Positions 20,845 through 29,878 are shown, counted from the stretch's first letter. The stretch is DNA of 64,000 nt from Marinobacter confluentis (GCF_004785685.1 NZ_SRPF01000005.1:62001-126000), one strand, 5' to 3'. Program-made: numbers and translations. The notes: a model not told the origin generated them from the letters alone.

Positions 20845-21375
20845 TCACCTCTGTTGGTCGCTCGCGCGCCCTGGTTGCTCGCGCCGCTGCCACTGATCCA
20901 TATTATGGAATAACCGTGGTGCGAGCTCTCTTAACGCCCGTCGATAGACTTCCCGCTTGAACGATACAACCTGACCAAGTGGATACCAGTAGCTGACCCA
21001 CTGCCAGCCGTCGAATTCGGGAGAGTCTGTACCGTCCACACGTACCTGTGCGTCCGGCGATAACATCCTCAGAAGGAACCATTTCTGTTTTTGTCCCACG
21101 CAGATGGGGTGCGAGTTGTGCCGCACCATCCTGCGCGGAAGGCGATACCTTAACCAGCCTCGGGTACAGCTGACGATCTCCACGTCGCTGGCCACCAGTC
21201 CGATTTCTTCTCCAAGTTCCCGATACAGCGCCTCTTCCGGTGATTCATCCTGTTTGATCCCACCTTGAGGGAACTGCCACGAGTCCTGCCCGATTCGCCT
21301 TGCCCAGAGTACTTCGCCCCTGTGATTGGCCAGAATGATTCCGACGTTGGGTCTGAAACCGTCTGAATCGATCAC
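20845..21375 (-). CDS. rppH: RNA pyrophosphohydrolase
   Basis: A 176-residue Nudix hydrolase that removes pyrophosphate from 5'-triphosphate mRNA ends and so starts RNase E decay. The start [21 protein letters not shown] and [22 protein letters not shown] with EEIGL form the canonical Nudix box of this subfamily. Length is normal. It is the first gene of rppH-ptsP and is divergent from the HAD gene. Confidence 0.96.
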   Translation of the reverse strand: MIDSDGFRPNVGIILANHRGEVLWARRIGQDSWQFPQGGIKQDESPEEALYRELGEEIGLVASDVEIVSCTRGWLRYRLPRRMVRHNSHPICVGQKQKWFLLRMLSPDAQVRVDGTDSPEFDGWQWVSYWYPLGQVVSFKREVYRRALRELAPRLFHNMDQWQRREQPGRASDQQR

Positions 21376-21494
21376 GGCACAGTCCTTTTAAGTCGGTTGG
21401 CCGGTTCAAAATTTACCGGCCAGAATTGTCCAAGTTGACCTCATTCTTACAGAAACCCAAGGGTACGGCAAACGCAGCTGTTAGCGGCAGGTCA

Positions 21495-21503
21495 TGTTAG
21501 AAT
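21495..21503 (+). promoter_or_regulatory. Candidate extended -10 promoter for the HAD gene
   Basis: TGTTAGAAT (21495-21503) matches the extended -10 form TGnTANAAT. No good -35 is present, which is tolerable for this class. It lies 43 bases before the GTG start of the HAD gene. Confidence 0.42.
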
Positions 21504-21545
21504 CCCGGACTTTACATCGGCCCCGCGTATCCGGAGGAACAAAAC

Positions 21546-22202
21546 GTGACGCTTGCATTATTCGACCTTGATAACACCCTGCTTGCCGGGGACAGCGATC
21601 ACGCCTGGGGCGAATTTCTGGTAGAGGAATCCATCGTCGATGCTGAAGAATACAGGCGCGCCAATGATCGCTTTTATCAGGAATACCTGAACGGCGAACT
21701 GGACATCATGCGCTACCTGAGTTTTGCGCTTCAGCCGCTGGCACGTCATGACATGAATGAATTACTGCTGTGGCGGGACCAGTTCATCGAAGAAAAGGTT
21801 CGGCCAATGTTGCAGAAAAAAGCGGCCGATCTGCTCGAATACCATCGTGACCAGCAGCACACACTGATGATTATTACTGCGACCAACCGGTTCGTGACCG
21901 AGCCGGTAGCTCAATTACTGGGTGTGGAGCATCTGATTGCGACTGACCCTGAGCTGGTTAACGGCCGCTTCACGGGCGGTGTTGCGGGCATTCCAAGTTT
22001 TCAGCACGGCAAGGTAGAACGCCTGAATGACTGGCTCGCGAGCACCGGCGAAACCCTTGACGGCGCCTGGTTCTACAGTGATTCCCACAATGATTTACCG
22101 CTACTCAGACAGGTCGCCCACCCGGTTGCGGTTGATCCTGACCCGAATCTGGAAGCGGTTGCGCGGGAAAACGGCTGGCCGGTGATGAGCCTTCGCGGCT
22201 GA
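21546..22202 (+). CDS. HAD-IB family phosphatase
   Basis: 218 residues of the SerB/PgpC-like HAD subfamily. Motif I is FDLDNTLL (residues 6-13, nucleophile Asp7, acid Asp9), motif II is the Thr in MIITATN, the lysine is in QHGKVERL, and motif IV is YSDSHNDLPLL. A helical cap lies between motifs I and II. The start is GTG with GGAGG at good spacing. The same gene lies beside rppH-ptsP in Pseudomonas. The substrate is not determined by sequence: a phosphoserine-, phosphatidylglycerophosphate- or histidinol-phosphate-like substrate is possible. Confidence 0.85.
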   Translation: MTLALFDLDNTLLAGDSDHAWGEFLVEESIVDAEEYRRANDRFYQEYLNGELDIMRYLSFALQPLARHDMNELLLWRDQFIEEKVRPMLQKKAADLLEYHRDQQHTLMIITATNRFVTEPVAQLLGVEHLIATDPELVNGRFTGGVAGIPSFQHGKVERLNDWLASTGETLDGAWFYSDSHNDLPLLRQVAHPVAVDPDPNLEAVARENGWPVMSLRG

Positions 22203-22203
22203 C

Positions 22204-23400
22204 CTACAGAAACCCCGTCAAGGACCGAACAAAACAACTCTTGATATAGTCCGTCTCCGGAATCCCCGGAATAACCGGATGATCCGGCGCCTGATGGCCC
22301 TGTTCCAGCAGTTGCACAAATCGGTCAATCTTCCGACCACTGCTTCGAATAATGTCCGTCAGCTTTTCCTGTGACAAATGCATGGAACAGGACGCCGACA
22401 CCAGCAGTCCGTCACGGTCGAGCAGCCGCAACCCCAACTGGTTAAGGCGCGCATAGGCCTCTTCCCCGGCTTTCTGGTCACGTCGTCTGGGAATCAACGC
22501 CGGTGGATCCAGCACGACGATATCGAACTTTTCTTTTTCTTCTGCCAGAGCTTTAAGCGCATCAAACGCATCGCCTTCAATGGTTTCGATATTGTCGAGC
22601 CCGTTAATTCGTGCATTGTGATGGACAGACTCGATGGCGCCCGCAGAGCTGTCCACGCAGGTAACCTGGGTGGCTCCCGCACAGGCCGCCTGAATACCCC
22701 AGCCGCCGACGTAACTGAACACATCCAGCACTCTTTTACCCGGGGCGTATGCCTGCAGCCGCTGCCGGTTCATGCGGTGATCATAGAACCAGCCAGTTTT
22801 CTGGCCGCCTTCCATGGGCACTTCAAAGCGCACTCCATTTTCCTCAACCGGCAACAGATCAATCTCCCGGCCATGGGCCTGTTCGACGTAGGTGTCCAGT
22901 CCCTCCACCTTTCGCATCTTGCCGTCGTTCTTCAGGATGATTGCACGAGGATGCGCAAGCCGCTGAACCGCCCGGACGACCGACTCTTTCATCAGCTCCA
23001 TACCGGCGGTGGAGATCTGGACCACTACAACATCATCAAACCGGTCAATCACCAGCCCGGAGAGTCCGTCACTGTCGCCGAATACCCAGCGATAGAACGG
23101 CTTATCGAACAGCCGCTGCCGCAGCGCTAGCGCCGTTTCCAAACGATCAGTCAGCCGTTGTGGGGTCATGCCCTGCCCGGAATTCCGGCTAATCAGACGA
23201 CCGCAGATCAGCGCATGGGGATTGACGAACACCGTGCCCATCGGCTTGTCGTTAGCCGCTCGCAACTCCGCCTGGGCACCCGCTTCAAAATCGGCGAGTG
23301 GCGAACGCCGGATATCGACCTCGTTGCTGTAAACCCAAAGGTGACCGGCCCTGAGCCTGCGCTCCGCGCCTTTACGGAGGTATAAAACCGGGAAACTCAT
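22204..23400 (-). CDS. rlmI: 23S rRNA (cytosine) methyltransferase RlmI-like
   Basis: 398 residues. An N-terminal PUA domain (about 1-75, LYLRKGAERRLRAGHLWVYSNEV) is followed by the EEHEC-like linker domain and a Rossmann methyltransferase with motif I VLDVFSYVGGWGIQA, an acidic loop CVDSSAGAI and DPPALIPRR. It uses S-adenosylmethionine to make m5C1962 in E. coli RlmI. It is convergent with the HAD gene, with a single base between the stops. Confidence 0.9.
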   Translation of the reverse strand: MSFPVLYLRKGAERRLRAGHLWVYSNEVDIRRSPLADFEAGAQAELRAANDKPMGTVFVNPHALICGRLISRNSGQGMTPQRLTDRLETALALRQRLFDKPFYRWVFGDSDGLSGLVIDRFDDVVVVQISTAGMELMKESVVRAVQRLAHPRAIILKNDGKMRKVEGLDTYVEQAHGREIDLLPVEENGVRFEVPMEGGQKTGWFYDHRMNRQRLQAYAPGKRVLDVFSYVGGWGIQAACAGATQVTCVDSSAGAIESVHHNARINGLDNIETIEGDAFDALKALAEEKEKFDIVVLDPPALIPRRRDQKAGEEAYARLNQLGLRLLDRDGLLVSASCSMHLSQEKLTDIIRSSGRKIDRFVQLLEQGHQAPDHPVIPGIPETDYIKSCFVRSLTGFL

Positions 23401-23430
23401 AAATAAACCGCCTGAAGAAAATGGTAGAGG

Positions 23431-25515
23431 TTAGTTGCTTGGGCTATTGCAAGCAACGACTTGAGGGATTGAATGGCCGATTCCAGCCCGGTCCCGAACC
23501 TGCTCGAAATCTTCTTCAGTGAAAATACCGTTTACACCGGAGATCGCCGCCAGTTTCATACCGTGTTTCAGGCCCAGCTTGTAGATCTCCCGCACCTTTT
23601 CCCACTCAATATTACGGCCCAGAGTGAAATTTTCGAAGCGCGCTTCCAGGGTGAGCACAATGGTTTCCGCCAGGCACGCATAAGCAATGTTCTTGGGCAA
23701 GCCTATGTCCTTCATCTGAACGTCCCCGGGCAACTGGATTTCACCGGATTCGATCACCAGTACGTCTGGCCGTCTGGCCACATCTTCCGGAGGAATATCC
23801 AGGGGTCGGGCAACGTCTGTGATCACACAGCCCGGCTTCACTTTCATGATATCCAGAATCCGTTTTCCTGCCCCGGAGGTGGCGGTCACGATCATGTCCA
23901 TGTCCGCAAGATCCCTGTCTGCGGCGCCAATGACATGGATAACAGCCCCTGGCGTTTCCTGCTCGATGGTTTCCTTAAGGGCCAACAGTTTCGCCGGTTC
24001 TGGAGCCGCCAGAAACACCTCATCAACCGCTTTTGCCAACAGGCGCGCACAGACAGAACCTATGGCACCCGTGGCACCCACAACCATGGCCTTCCCCGAC
24101 GCCTTACCGCTGGGGCCGATGTCGATGCGCCCTATTCGCTGCATTGCCTCATGGGCCGCCCAGAGGGCGCCAGAAGCGCTGTAGCTGTTGCCAGTGGTAA
24201 TCGGCAGGGGCGCACGCTTGGCCACTGTAATACCGGCATCACCTACCACTTTGGTAAACGCACCAAGGCCCATGATCTGGGCCCCCAGTTTCTTTCCCAG
24301 TTCCGCCGCCTGAAGCAGTCGCGCGTAGGTAAACTCAGGGTCGTGCGCCATGATTTCCCGGGGCGTGCCTCCTACGGTAATCAGCCAGCCCTCTGCTTCA
24401 TCACCCGTGGGCGAGCGGATGCCAGACACTTTCGAATAAATAAACGGCGGCGCATAAGCCACTGCTTTCTCAACAAGGTTCATCACCAAGGGCGGCGACA
24501 CACTGGCAATCCAGTCCAGGGGCGAGGTTTTGGTGAGGTACTGCTGCGACAGCGGGTGAATCACAAACGCGAAGCGGTTCACCCTGCGGTAGCCATTGGG
24601 ATACAGGATCCTGGGCACTATACCCAGGCTCTGAATCACATCCAGGTAATCATCCGGCCCCAGTTGTTCCGGCGTCCTGGAACGTGACGCACTGATCAGC
24701 GCCTCCATCACATTTACACCAACGGGACGGCCCGCCAGCCAGGGACTGTAATCCACAACCATTGCAACGCGTCTGGAACGCATCCAGTCCAGGGCGGACT
24801 CAGTGACCCGGGAGGTGATCACCGTTTTTCCATCCAGCTCTTTGTCGCTGAAATCCGCCAGGTCAGCAATAGACGACACCAGGACCTGGGCGTCAGAAAC
24901 CGCCTTATGTAAAGAGCCGGCAACAAGCCTCTCACCAAGGTGATAAAGCGGAGTATGCCGGAAGGTGTCCACCGCTTTCACCGCCAACGACCGGCGCAGA
25001 ACCGGCGCCGTGAGCAAGGTATAGGTCTCGAGCTGCTTCAACGACGTCAGCAGCCGCGGCACGCCAAAGTCGATGTAAGGATCGGCAAAAAAAAGGTTTT
25101 CAGTGTGTTCCGACAGAGCCCTGGCGATTCGATAGCCAGCCTGACCGTCCATGAACAACACCCGGGCGTTATCGAAGAAATGCCCGAGTTCGGACTGGGT
25201 GTGGCGAACGGCCCATTCCTGAAGGATCGCTCTCAGGCCAGCGCCGGTGGTGATCGGCTTATCTGGAACGCAGGCCTCCAGCCGGGCCGTAATCGGGTGC
25301 CGGAGCTGCGCCCCACCCACCTGGTAGTGATCACGTAGCATGCTCAGCCCAATAGCGTCTGCCCGGGGATGGACCGATTCCAGCATCGCCTCTGCCCGAG
25401 AGAGATCGCCGTCTGTCCCGATGCGGATAATGCGGAAAAGCTGGCCGAGGAACTCGGTTTCCAGATCGTAGTCAAACTCGCTGGACCCCTGACTGACACT
25501 GACAATGGTTTTCAT
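23431..25515 (-). CDS. Two-part dehydrogenase with acyl-ACP-reductase-like C-terminal half
   Basis: 694 residues from the ATG at 25515 (AAGGAAGG upstream). Another in-frame ATG at 25593 also has a GAGG. The C-terminal half, from about residue 325 (FAFVIHPLSQQYL), resembles cyanobacterial acyl-ACP reductase (COG5322): MGLGAFTKVV, a GATGAIG nucleotide loop (480-486), and ACLAETIVL with Cys614 where AAR has its catalytic Cys in ACFAEAI, then NFTLGRN and LGLKHGM. The N-terminal half (IVSVSQGSSEFDYDLE, RIIRIGTDGDL) recalls proteins labelled quinate 5-dehydrogenase. It is divergent from the wax ester synthase gene, so it may supply fatty aldehyde. The AAR resemblance is strong by eye; the activity is inference. 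Confidence 0.78.
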   Translation of the reverse strand: MKTIVSVSQGSSEFDYDLETEFLGQLFRIIRIGTDGDLSRAEAMLESVHPRADAIGLSMLRDHYQVGGAQLRHPITARLEACVPDKPITTGAGLRAILQEWAVRHTQSELGHFFDNARVLFMDGQAGYRIARALSEHTENLFFADPYIDFGVPRLLTSLKQLETYTLLTAPVLRRSLAVKAVDTFRHTPLYHLGERLVAGSLHKAVSDAQVLVSSIADLADFSDKELDGKTVITSRVTESALDWMRSRRVAMVVDYSPWLAGRPVGVNVMEALISASRSRTPEQLGPDDYLDVIQSLGIVPRILYPNGYRRVNRFAFVIHPLSQQYLTKTSPLDWIASVSPPLVMNLVEKAVAYAPPFIYSKVSGIRSPTGDEAEGWLITVGGTPREIMAHDPEFTYARLLQAAELGKKLGAQIMGLGAFTKVVGDAGITVAKRAPLPITTGNSYSASGALWAAHEAMQRIGRIDIGPSGKASGKAMVVGATGAIGSVCARLLAKAVDEVFLAAPEPAKLLALKETIEQETPGAVIHVIGAADRDLADMDMIVTATSGAGKRILDIMKVKPGCVITDVARPLDIPPEDVARRPDVLVIESGEIQLPGDVQMKDIGLPKNIAYACLAETIVLTLEARFENFTLGRNIEWEKVREIYKLGLKHGMKLAAISGVNGIFTEEDFEQVRDRAGIGHSIPQVVACNSPSN

Positions 25516-25667
25516 AGTCGCACCTTCCTTTGTGGCTGCGCCCGTGAACCAGGATCCGGAGCTACGTCCAAACATCAGTTGCAGGATCCCCATCAAATCC
25601 TCTTTAATCTGAATATCACAGAGTCTTTGCCAAAGTAACAAAAACATTCATCAGGGAGGCTCAGCGG
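25516..25667. promoter_or_regulatory. Shared control region of the reductase and wax ester synthase genes
   Basis: 152 bases between divergent starts, assuming the 25515 start. It should carry both promoters. The upstream-start alternative for the reductase (25593) would shorten it to 74 bases. GGGAGG before 25668 is the ribosome site of the acyltransferase gene. Confidence 0.4.
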
Positions 25668-27050
25668 ATGGACAGGGGAATGGAACCCATGAGCAGTGTG
25701 GACACGGCCTGGCTGCATATGGATCAGGGCGAGAACCACATGATGATCGTAGGCGTGCTGATACTGGATCGGCCGCTGGACCTGACCCTGTTCAGGAGGG
25801 TACTGGAAACCCGCCTGCTTCACTTTGACCGCTTCCGCCAAAGGGTAATTGAGCGTGACAATAAAACCTATTGGGAAGACGACCCGCATTTCAATCTGGA
25901 CAACCACCTTCACCGCATTGGCCTGCCGGAGCCTGCGGGCCAGGCGGAACTACAGGAACTGGTGGCGGACCTCGCCTCAGAACCTCTGGATTTTCACCAT
26001 CCTCTGTGGCAGTTCCACCTGATCGACCGCTACGAAAACGGCGCCGCCCTGATTTCCCGGATCCATCATTGCATCGCCGATGGCCTGGCACTGGTTCAGG
26101 TATTGATGTCGCTGGCGGACGAGGCCGTTACCCCGGATACGGCGGATCATTTCCCGCCAGGTGAGGGCTCACTATTCGAGCGACTTTACAGGCCTTTGCG
26201 ACAGGCTGTTGAGGCGGGAACTCATCTGGGGCACAACCTGATCAGTGAGGGCATGGAGTTGGCCCGACACCCCGAAAAGGTCCGCCAATGGGCTCAGGAC
26301 GCGGAAGACATCGTGCGGGAACTGGTACATCTGGGGCTTTCACCACCCGACCCAGGGACTTGCTTGCACGCGCCTCTGGCGGGGCGCAAGCGCATTGCCT
26401 GGGCTCAGCCGCTCGATCTGACGGCGGTTAAAGAAAGCGCTCACCAGCTTGGAGGCACGGTCAATGATGTGTTGATGACTGCCGCTGCAGGCGCGCTGCG
26501 GCGTTATCTGTCCGCATCCGACAATGACCTTAACAGGGAGCTCCACGTTGCCGTGCCCTTCAGCCTACGTCCGCGAGACCAGCCGATTAATAGACTGGGC
26601 AACCAATTCGGCCTGGTGATTGTTCCGCTTCCGATCGGGGAGCCTGATGCACTAGAACGTTTCCGCCGAGTCCAACAGGCAATGACGGACATCAAGAACT
26701 CCGTGCAACCCCAGGTAACCTTCGGACTGCTTGACCTGCTGGGCAAAGGCCCGGTCGCCGTTGAAAAGTTTGCGCTGGACACCCTCAGCAACAAAGCATC
26801 ACTGGTCATGACCAACGTGCCCGGACCAGTAACACCGTTCAGAATAGCGGGGGCGCTCATACTGCAGCCGCTGGTCTGGGTGCCCCAGTCAGGACACCTG
26901 GGGGTAGGTTTCAGCATCCTCAGTTACGCGGGATCCGTCCAGTTTGGGGTCATTGCCGACAGTCAGATGATAAATGACCCTAACCAGGTAACCCGCTATT
27001 TCGAGGAGAGCTTCAGCGACTTGCAAGAACTGGCATCTCTTCGGCAATAA
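25668..27050 (+). CDS. Wax ester synthase / diacylglycerol acyltransferase
   Basis: 460 residues of the bacterial WS/DGAT family, which esterifies fatty alcohol or diacylglycerol with acyl-CoA at the membrane for storage lipid. The catalytic HHxxxDG motif is HHCIADG (residues 133-139). The N-terminal MSSVDTAWLHMD and the C-terminal NVPGP with LNISVLSY-like GFSILSYAG blocks are conserved. A strong GGGAGG precedes the ATG. Divergent pairing with an AAR-like gene suggests a wax ester module. Marinobacter strains usually carry several paralogues, so its share in wax synthesis is not known. Confidence 0.92.
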   Translation: MDRGMEPMSSVDTAWLHMDQGENHMMIVGVLILDRPLDLTLFRRVLETRLLHFDRFRQRVIERDNKTYWEDDPHFNLDNHLHRIGLPEPAGQAELQELVADLASEPLDFHHPLWQFHLIDRYENGAALISRIHHCIADGLALVQVLMSLADEAVTPDTADHFPPGEGSLFERLYRPLRQAVEAGTHLGHNLISEGMELARHPEKVRQWAQDAEDIVRELVHLGLSPPDPGTCLHAPLAGRKRIAWAQPLDLTAVKESAHQLGGTVNDVLMTAAAGALRRYLSASDNDLNRELHVAVPFSLRPRDQPINRLGNQFGLVIVPLPIGEPDALERFRRVQQAMTDIKNSVQPQVTFGLLDLLGKGPVAVEKFALDTLSNKASLVMTNVPGPVTPFRIAGALILQPLVWVPQSGHLGVGFSILSYAGSVQFGVIADSQMINDPNQVTRYFEESFSDLQELASLRQ

Positions 27051-27084
27051 TTGGCAAGATCAGGCGCAGCCCTGGCGGCCGATG

Positions 27085-27477
27085 CTACTCCGCGTCTGCA
27101 ACATGAGCCGCATAGGCGCTGGCATCCATAAGCCCGTCAAGCTCACCCTGATCTTTTAGTCTGACCCTGAACAGCCAGCCATCACCATAGGGATCTTCAT
27201 TGACCAGCTCCGGCTCTTCTTCCAGAGCCTCGTTCACCTCGATGACTTCACCTGTGACTGGGCTGAACACATCCGACGCGGATTTCACCGACTCGGCAAC
27301 GCCAGCTTCCTCGCCACCATTGACCGTCACACCCACCTCGGGAACGCCCACAAAAACCACATCGCCCAGTTGGTCCTGGGCGAAATCGGTGATGCCGACG
27401 GTCGCGGTGCCGTCATCCGCCGCACGTACCCACTGATGGGTTTCGATGTATTTCAGATCTGGAGGTGTTTCACTCAT
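27085..27477 (-). CDS. gcvH: Glycine cleavage system H protein
   Basis: 130 residues with the lipoyl-lysine in AESVKSASD (Lys65) inside the hybrid-motif beta barrel and the family start KYIETHQWV. It shuttles the aminomethyl group between the P, T and L proteins. No gcvT or gcvP is near, so this copy is isolated from the rest of the operon in this window. Stop-to-stop with the acyltransferase gene, with 34 bases between. Confidence 0.95.
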   Translation of the reverse strand: MSETPPDLKYIETHQWVRAADDGTATVGITDFAQDQLGDVVFVGVPEVGVTVNGGEEAGVAESVKSASDVFSPVTGEVIEVNEALEEEPELVNEDPYGDGWLFRVRLKDQGELDGLMDASAYAAHVADAE

Positions 27478-27546
27478 GGTCGGTCTCCCCGGTGACTAAT
27501 TTCGGGCAGTTTAACCGAAGAACGATGAACGGGCTAACCTACACTG

Positions 27547-28245
27547 TCAGGACGCCATTTTCGGCAGGAACGATGTATCAACCCAGTATCGCTTTGGATT
27601 ATCCGGGTGGATATAAACGTTCACGGACTCACCGGGAATGTGATCAGTCGGGTCAAACCAGATGTTGTCACTGCGAAAGACATGAACGCTCGCGGTTGCT
27701 GGGTTCTGCCATTGAGTGACGATTCGAAACGGGCTCTGGCCATTCATCACCAGCCCCGTGTTCTGCTCGACCCCCTGGATCTTCGCCACCACAAGCTGGC
27801 CCGTTTCGCGCAGCCTGGCGCCACGGCTCCGGCGGATCAGGGGCACCAGAATCATCAGAACACCGACCAGAAAGAAGGCACCTCCCAGAATGCCAACAAT
27901 CAACGGCAGCCCCCACAGCGAGAAAAAGCCGTTGATTCGGGCACTTTCCGGCTCACCCGGTGTGTAAAGCACTGGGACCTTCTCGCCAACGTTGTAAGAG
28001 GCCGGGTTACTTCCGGACGAAGACCGGAATTCAATCGGGCGACCGGTCGCGTCCTCGAACTGAACAACAGGATAATAAGCACTGGAATCTCCCGAACGGT
28101 CATAAACAAGATCCGTCACCGTTCCGGGAACTTCAAGAGCATCAACGAGAAAGCCCGAGGTACTCTGATAGGCCGCGAAAGCCCCCAGAAGCAGGGCTCC
28201 GCCCACAATCGAGAATACAAGTTTCAGAAAATCGTAGACGCGCAT
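27547..28245 (-). CDS. DUF3592 membrane protein
   Basis: 232 residues with two membrane segments (about 9-28 and 112-136) and two small beta domains of DUF3592 type, each with YYPVVQFEDATGRPIEFRSSSG-like or IVTQWQNP repeats and LYTPGEPESARIN / IHPDNPKRYWVDTSFLP endings. The function of the family is unknown. It begins one base after the TM2 gene and forms a two-gene operon with it. Confidence 0.8.
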   Translation of the reverse strand: MRVYDFLKLVFSIVGGALLLGAFAAYQSTSGFLVDALEVPGTVTDLVYDRSGDSSAYYPVVQFEDATGRPIEFRSSSGSNPASYNVGEKVPVLYTPGEPESARINGFFSLWGLPLIVGILGGAFFLVGVLMILVPLIRRSRGARLRETGQLVVAKIQGVEQNTGLVMNGQSPFRIVTQWQNPATASVHVFRSDNIWFDPTDHIPGESVNVYIHPDNPKRYWVDTSFLPKMAS

Positions 28246-28246
28246 A

Positions 28247-28549
28247 TCAGAACCAGTCCCGGACCAGCTGTCCGTTCTTGATTCTCCAGAAAGACAGGCC
28301 GTAATTCAGGTCTTGCCCCTGTGAATCCTTGACGAATCCTGTGTCTCTGCCAAAAGAGTGCAGAAACGCGTCAATGAGCATGGCGGCGTTATCAAAAAAC
28401 CACCAGAGTCCCAGCCCACCCAGAGTAATGGCTTTCAACACGCCTGACTTCCACTTGCCAAGATAAAAACGATCTGCGCCCAGAAAGCCAAGTGGCAGGC
28501 CAAGCAGAAGAGCGAAAATCCGGTTCTTGCGTTGTTCCGTTTGATTCAC
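28247..28549 (-). CDS. TM2-domain membrane protein
   Basis: 100 residues. The TM2 domain (residues 10-48: FALLLGLPLGFLGADRFYLG, then WKSGVLKAITLGGLGLWWF) gives two membrane helices around the DRFYLG turn, and a soluble tail ends in RIKNGQLVRDWF. A family of unknown function. The start has AGGAATA upstream and is the promoter-proximal member of the TM2-DUF3592 pair. Confidence 0.85.
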   Translation of the reverse strand: MNQTEQRKNRIFALLLGLPLGFLGADRFYLGKWKSGVLKAITLGGLGLWWFFDNAAMLIDAFLHSFGRDTGFVKDSQGQDLNYGLSFWRIKNGQLVRDWF

Positions 28550-28928
28550 AATTATTCCTCCGTGAACAAGTAAACCAGCCCGAGTTCCAGGCAGGCATCA
28601 ATTTGGACGGACAACAGGACAAACAGAAATTGCGCTGCAAAGCAGATGCCGTTAGGCGAAAAGAAGGGACTCTAAAGCAAATCCATCCGTGGCCTCAGCG
28701 GCGCCTGCTAGCAGGCGCTGGCAACGTCCTGTCGCCGGTCGAAATTATAAAACAGTCCGACCGAGAAGATAACCGGAGCTGCATTTAATTTGAACCGGCT
28801 CACGGATTTTGGCGAATTCTGAAGGCAATTTTTGCAGTGGACTCATCCCGACGCTGCCAGAAACGCCCCTCTCTGGTAACATCAGAATCAGGATAAGGAA
28901 ATCCATCAAACAAAGCGGAGACTTTCAG
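28550..28928. other. Intergenic region with an 18-bp palindrome
   Basis: About 380 bases between the TM2 gene and the SUMF1 lipoprotein gene, both pointing outward. It contains a perfect palindrome at 28701-28718 (GCGCCTGCTAGCAGGCGC) with no T run. The open frame that covers part of it from a TTG at 28809 has no ribosome site and is not read as coding. The stretch is AT-rich towards 28929. Confidence 0.5.
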
Positions 28929-29870
28929 TTGCGATCAATCTTCACCTGCCTGGCACTGCTCACCATCTGGGGGTGCTCATCTCCCCCACCTGTTACCAGC
29001 AACACTCTGAGCGACAAAGAAATCCAGTCGATTTATCAACGCGTCGAGAACACATACCCCGACATTTCCGCCGATAAAGAACGCGAAGTCGTAAAGCTGG
29101 CCGTTCGTGCCCTTGAAAACATGGTTTATGTGGAAGGCGGCACATTCCAGATGGGCGACTGGGTGATCGAGTGCCAATGGGATAAAAGCCAAGGCTGCAG
29201 AATGGACATGGACACCAGCAACGACCATGTCCATGAAGTGAAGTTATCCTCATTTAGCATTTCCAAGTATGAAACCACCATGGGTGACTTTGATCTGTAC
29301 CGCGAATTGCAGGGTAAAGAACCCTACCGCGAAGACTGGCGAGAATCTGAAGAGCTAGCTGATCTGTTCCATCCCAGAAAACCTGCCTGGACCAAAGACT
29401 GGCAGGAAACGCAGGATTACTGCCAGTGGGTTGGGGAGTTCGCAGGTGTGGAAATGGATCTACCCACCGAGGCGCAATGGGAGTATGCGGCCCGGAGTCG
29501 CGGACGGTGGTTGATCTGGGCTACGGATAATGGGGAGATTGATCCCGGTCGAAATTTTCCCAAAGACGGTGATGGTTTTGGAGAAACCCAAAAGGTCGGT
29601 AGCTATCCACCAAACCCTCTTGGTATTTATGACATGGCGGCAAACTCAAAAGAATGGGTTTCTGACTGGTACTCGGAAACCTACTATTCGGAGTCCCCGA
29701 TCAAAGATCCTACCGGACCCTCCTCGGCGGACAAAAAAGTGCTCCGGGGAGGGTTCAACGGTGTATCACCCGACTCCTCATTTACAGTCAGCAGGACGGC
29801 ACTGCCACCGAACCAGAAGGAATATACTCGTTTGCTGGGATTCAGATGTACCACAAGAGCACCCAAATAG
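28929..29870 (+). CDS. SUMF1/FGE-fold lipoprotein
   Basis: 313 residues from a TTG start placed by GGAG eight bases upstream. A short signal peptide ends in the lipobox TIWGC, so the protein is probably anchored in a membrane and faces the periplasm. The rest is a formylglycine-generating-enzyme fold: MVYVEGGTFQMGD, SKYETTMGDFDLY, LPTEAQWEYAAR, GIYDMAANSKEWVSDWY, VLRGGF, and LGFRCTTR. The paired active cysteines of true FGE are absent, so it is more likely a binding protein. GC is only about 40 % where counted. It is tail-to-tail with the LysM effector gene (8 bases apart), so an immunity role is possible but unproven. Confidence 0.85.
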   Translation: MRSIFTCLALLTIWGCSSPPPVTSNTLSDKEIQSIYQRVENTYPDISADKEREVVKLAVRALENMVYVEGGTFQMGDWVIECQWDKSQGCRMDMDTSNDHVHEVKLSSFSISKYETTMGDFDLYRELQGKEPYREDWRESEELADLFHPRKPAWTKDWQETQDYCQWVGEFAGVEMDLPTEAQWEYAARSRGRWLIWATDNGEIDPGRNFPKDGDGFGETQKVGSYPPNPLGIYDMAANSKEWVSDWYSETYYSESPIKDPTGPSSADKKVLRGGFNGVSPDSSFTVSRTALPPNQKEYTRLLGFRCTTRAPK

Positions 29871-29878
29871 GAGTGTTG

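Noticed and set aside
23431..25515. Plain quinate or shikimate dehydrogenase
   Set aside because: The C-terminal half matches acyl-ACP reductase landmarks, including the cysteine, better than any shikimate dehydrogenase motif.
28701..28718. Perfect palindrome as a terminator
   Set aside because: There is no T run on either side, and both neighbours face away from it. It may be an operator or nothing.
28809..28928. Coding extension before the SUMF1 lipoprotein
   Set aside because: It opens at TTG without a ribosome site, and would bury the signal peptide 40 residues inside the protein.
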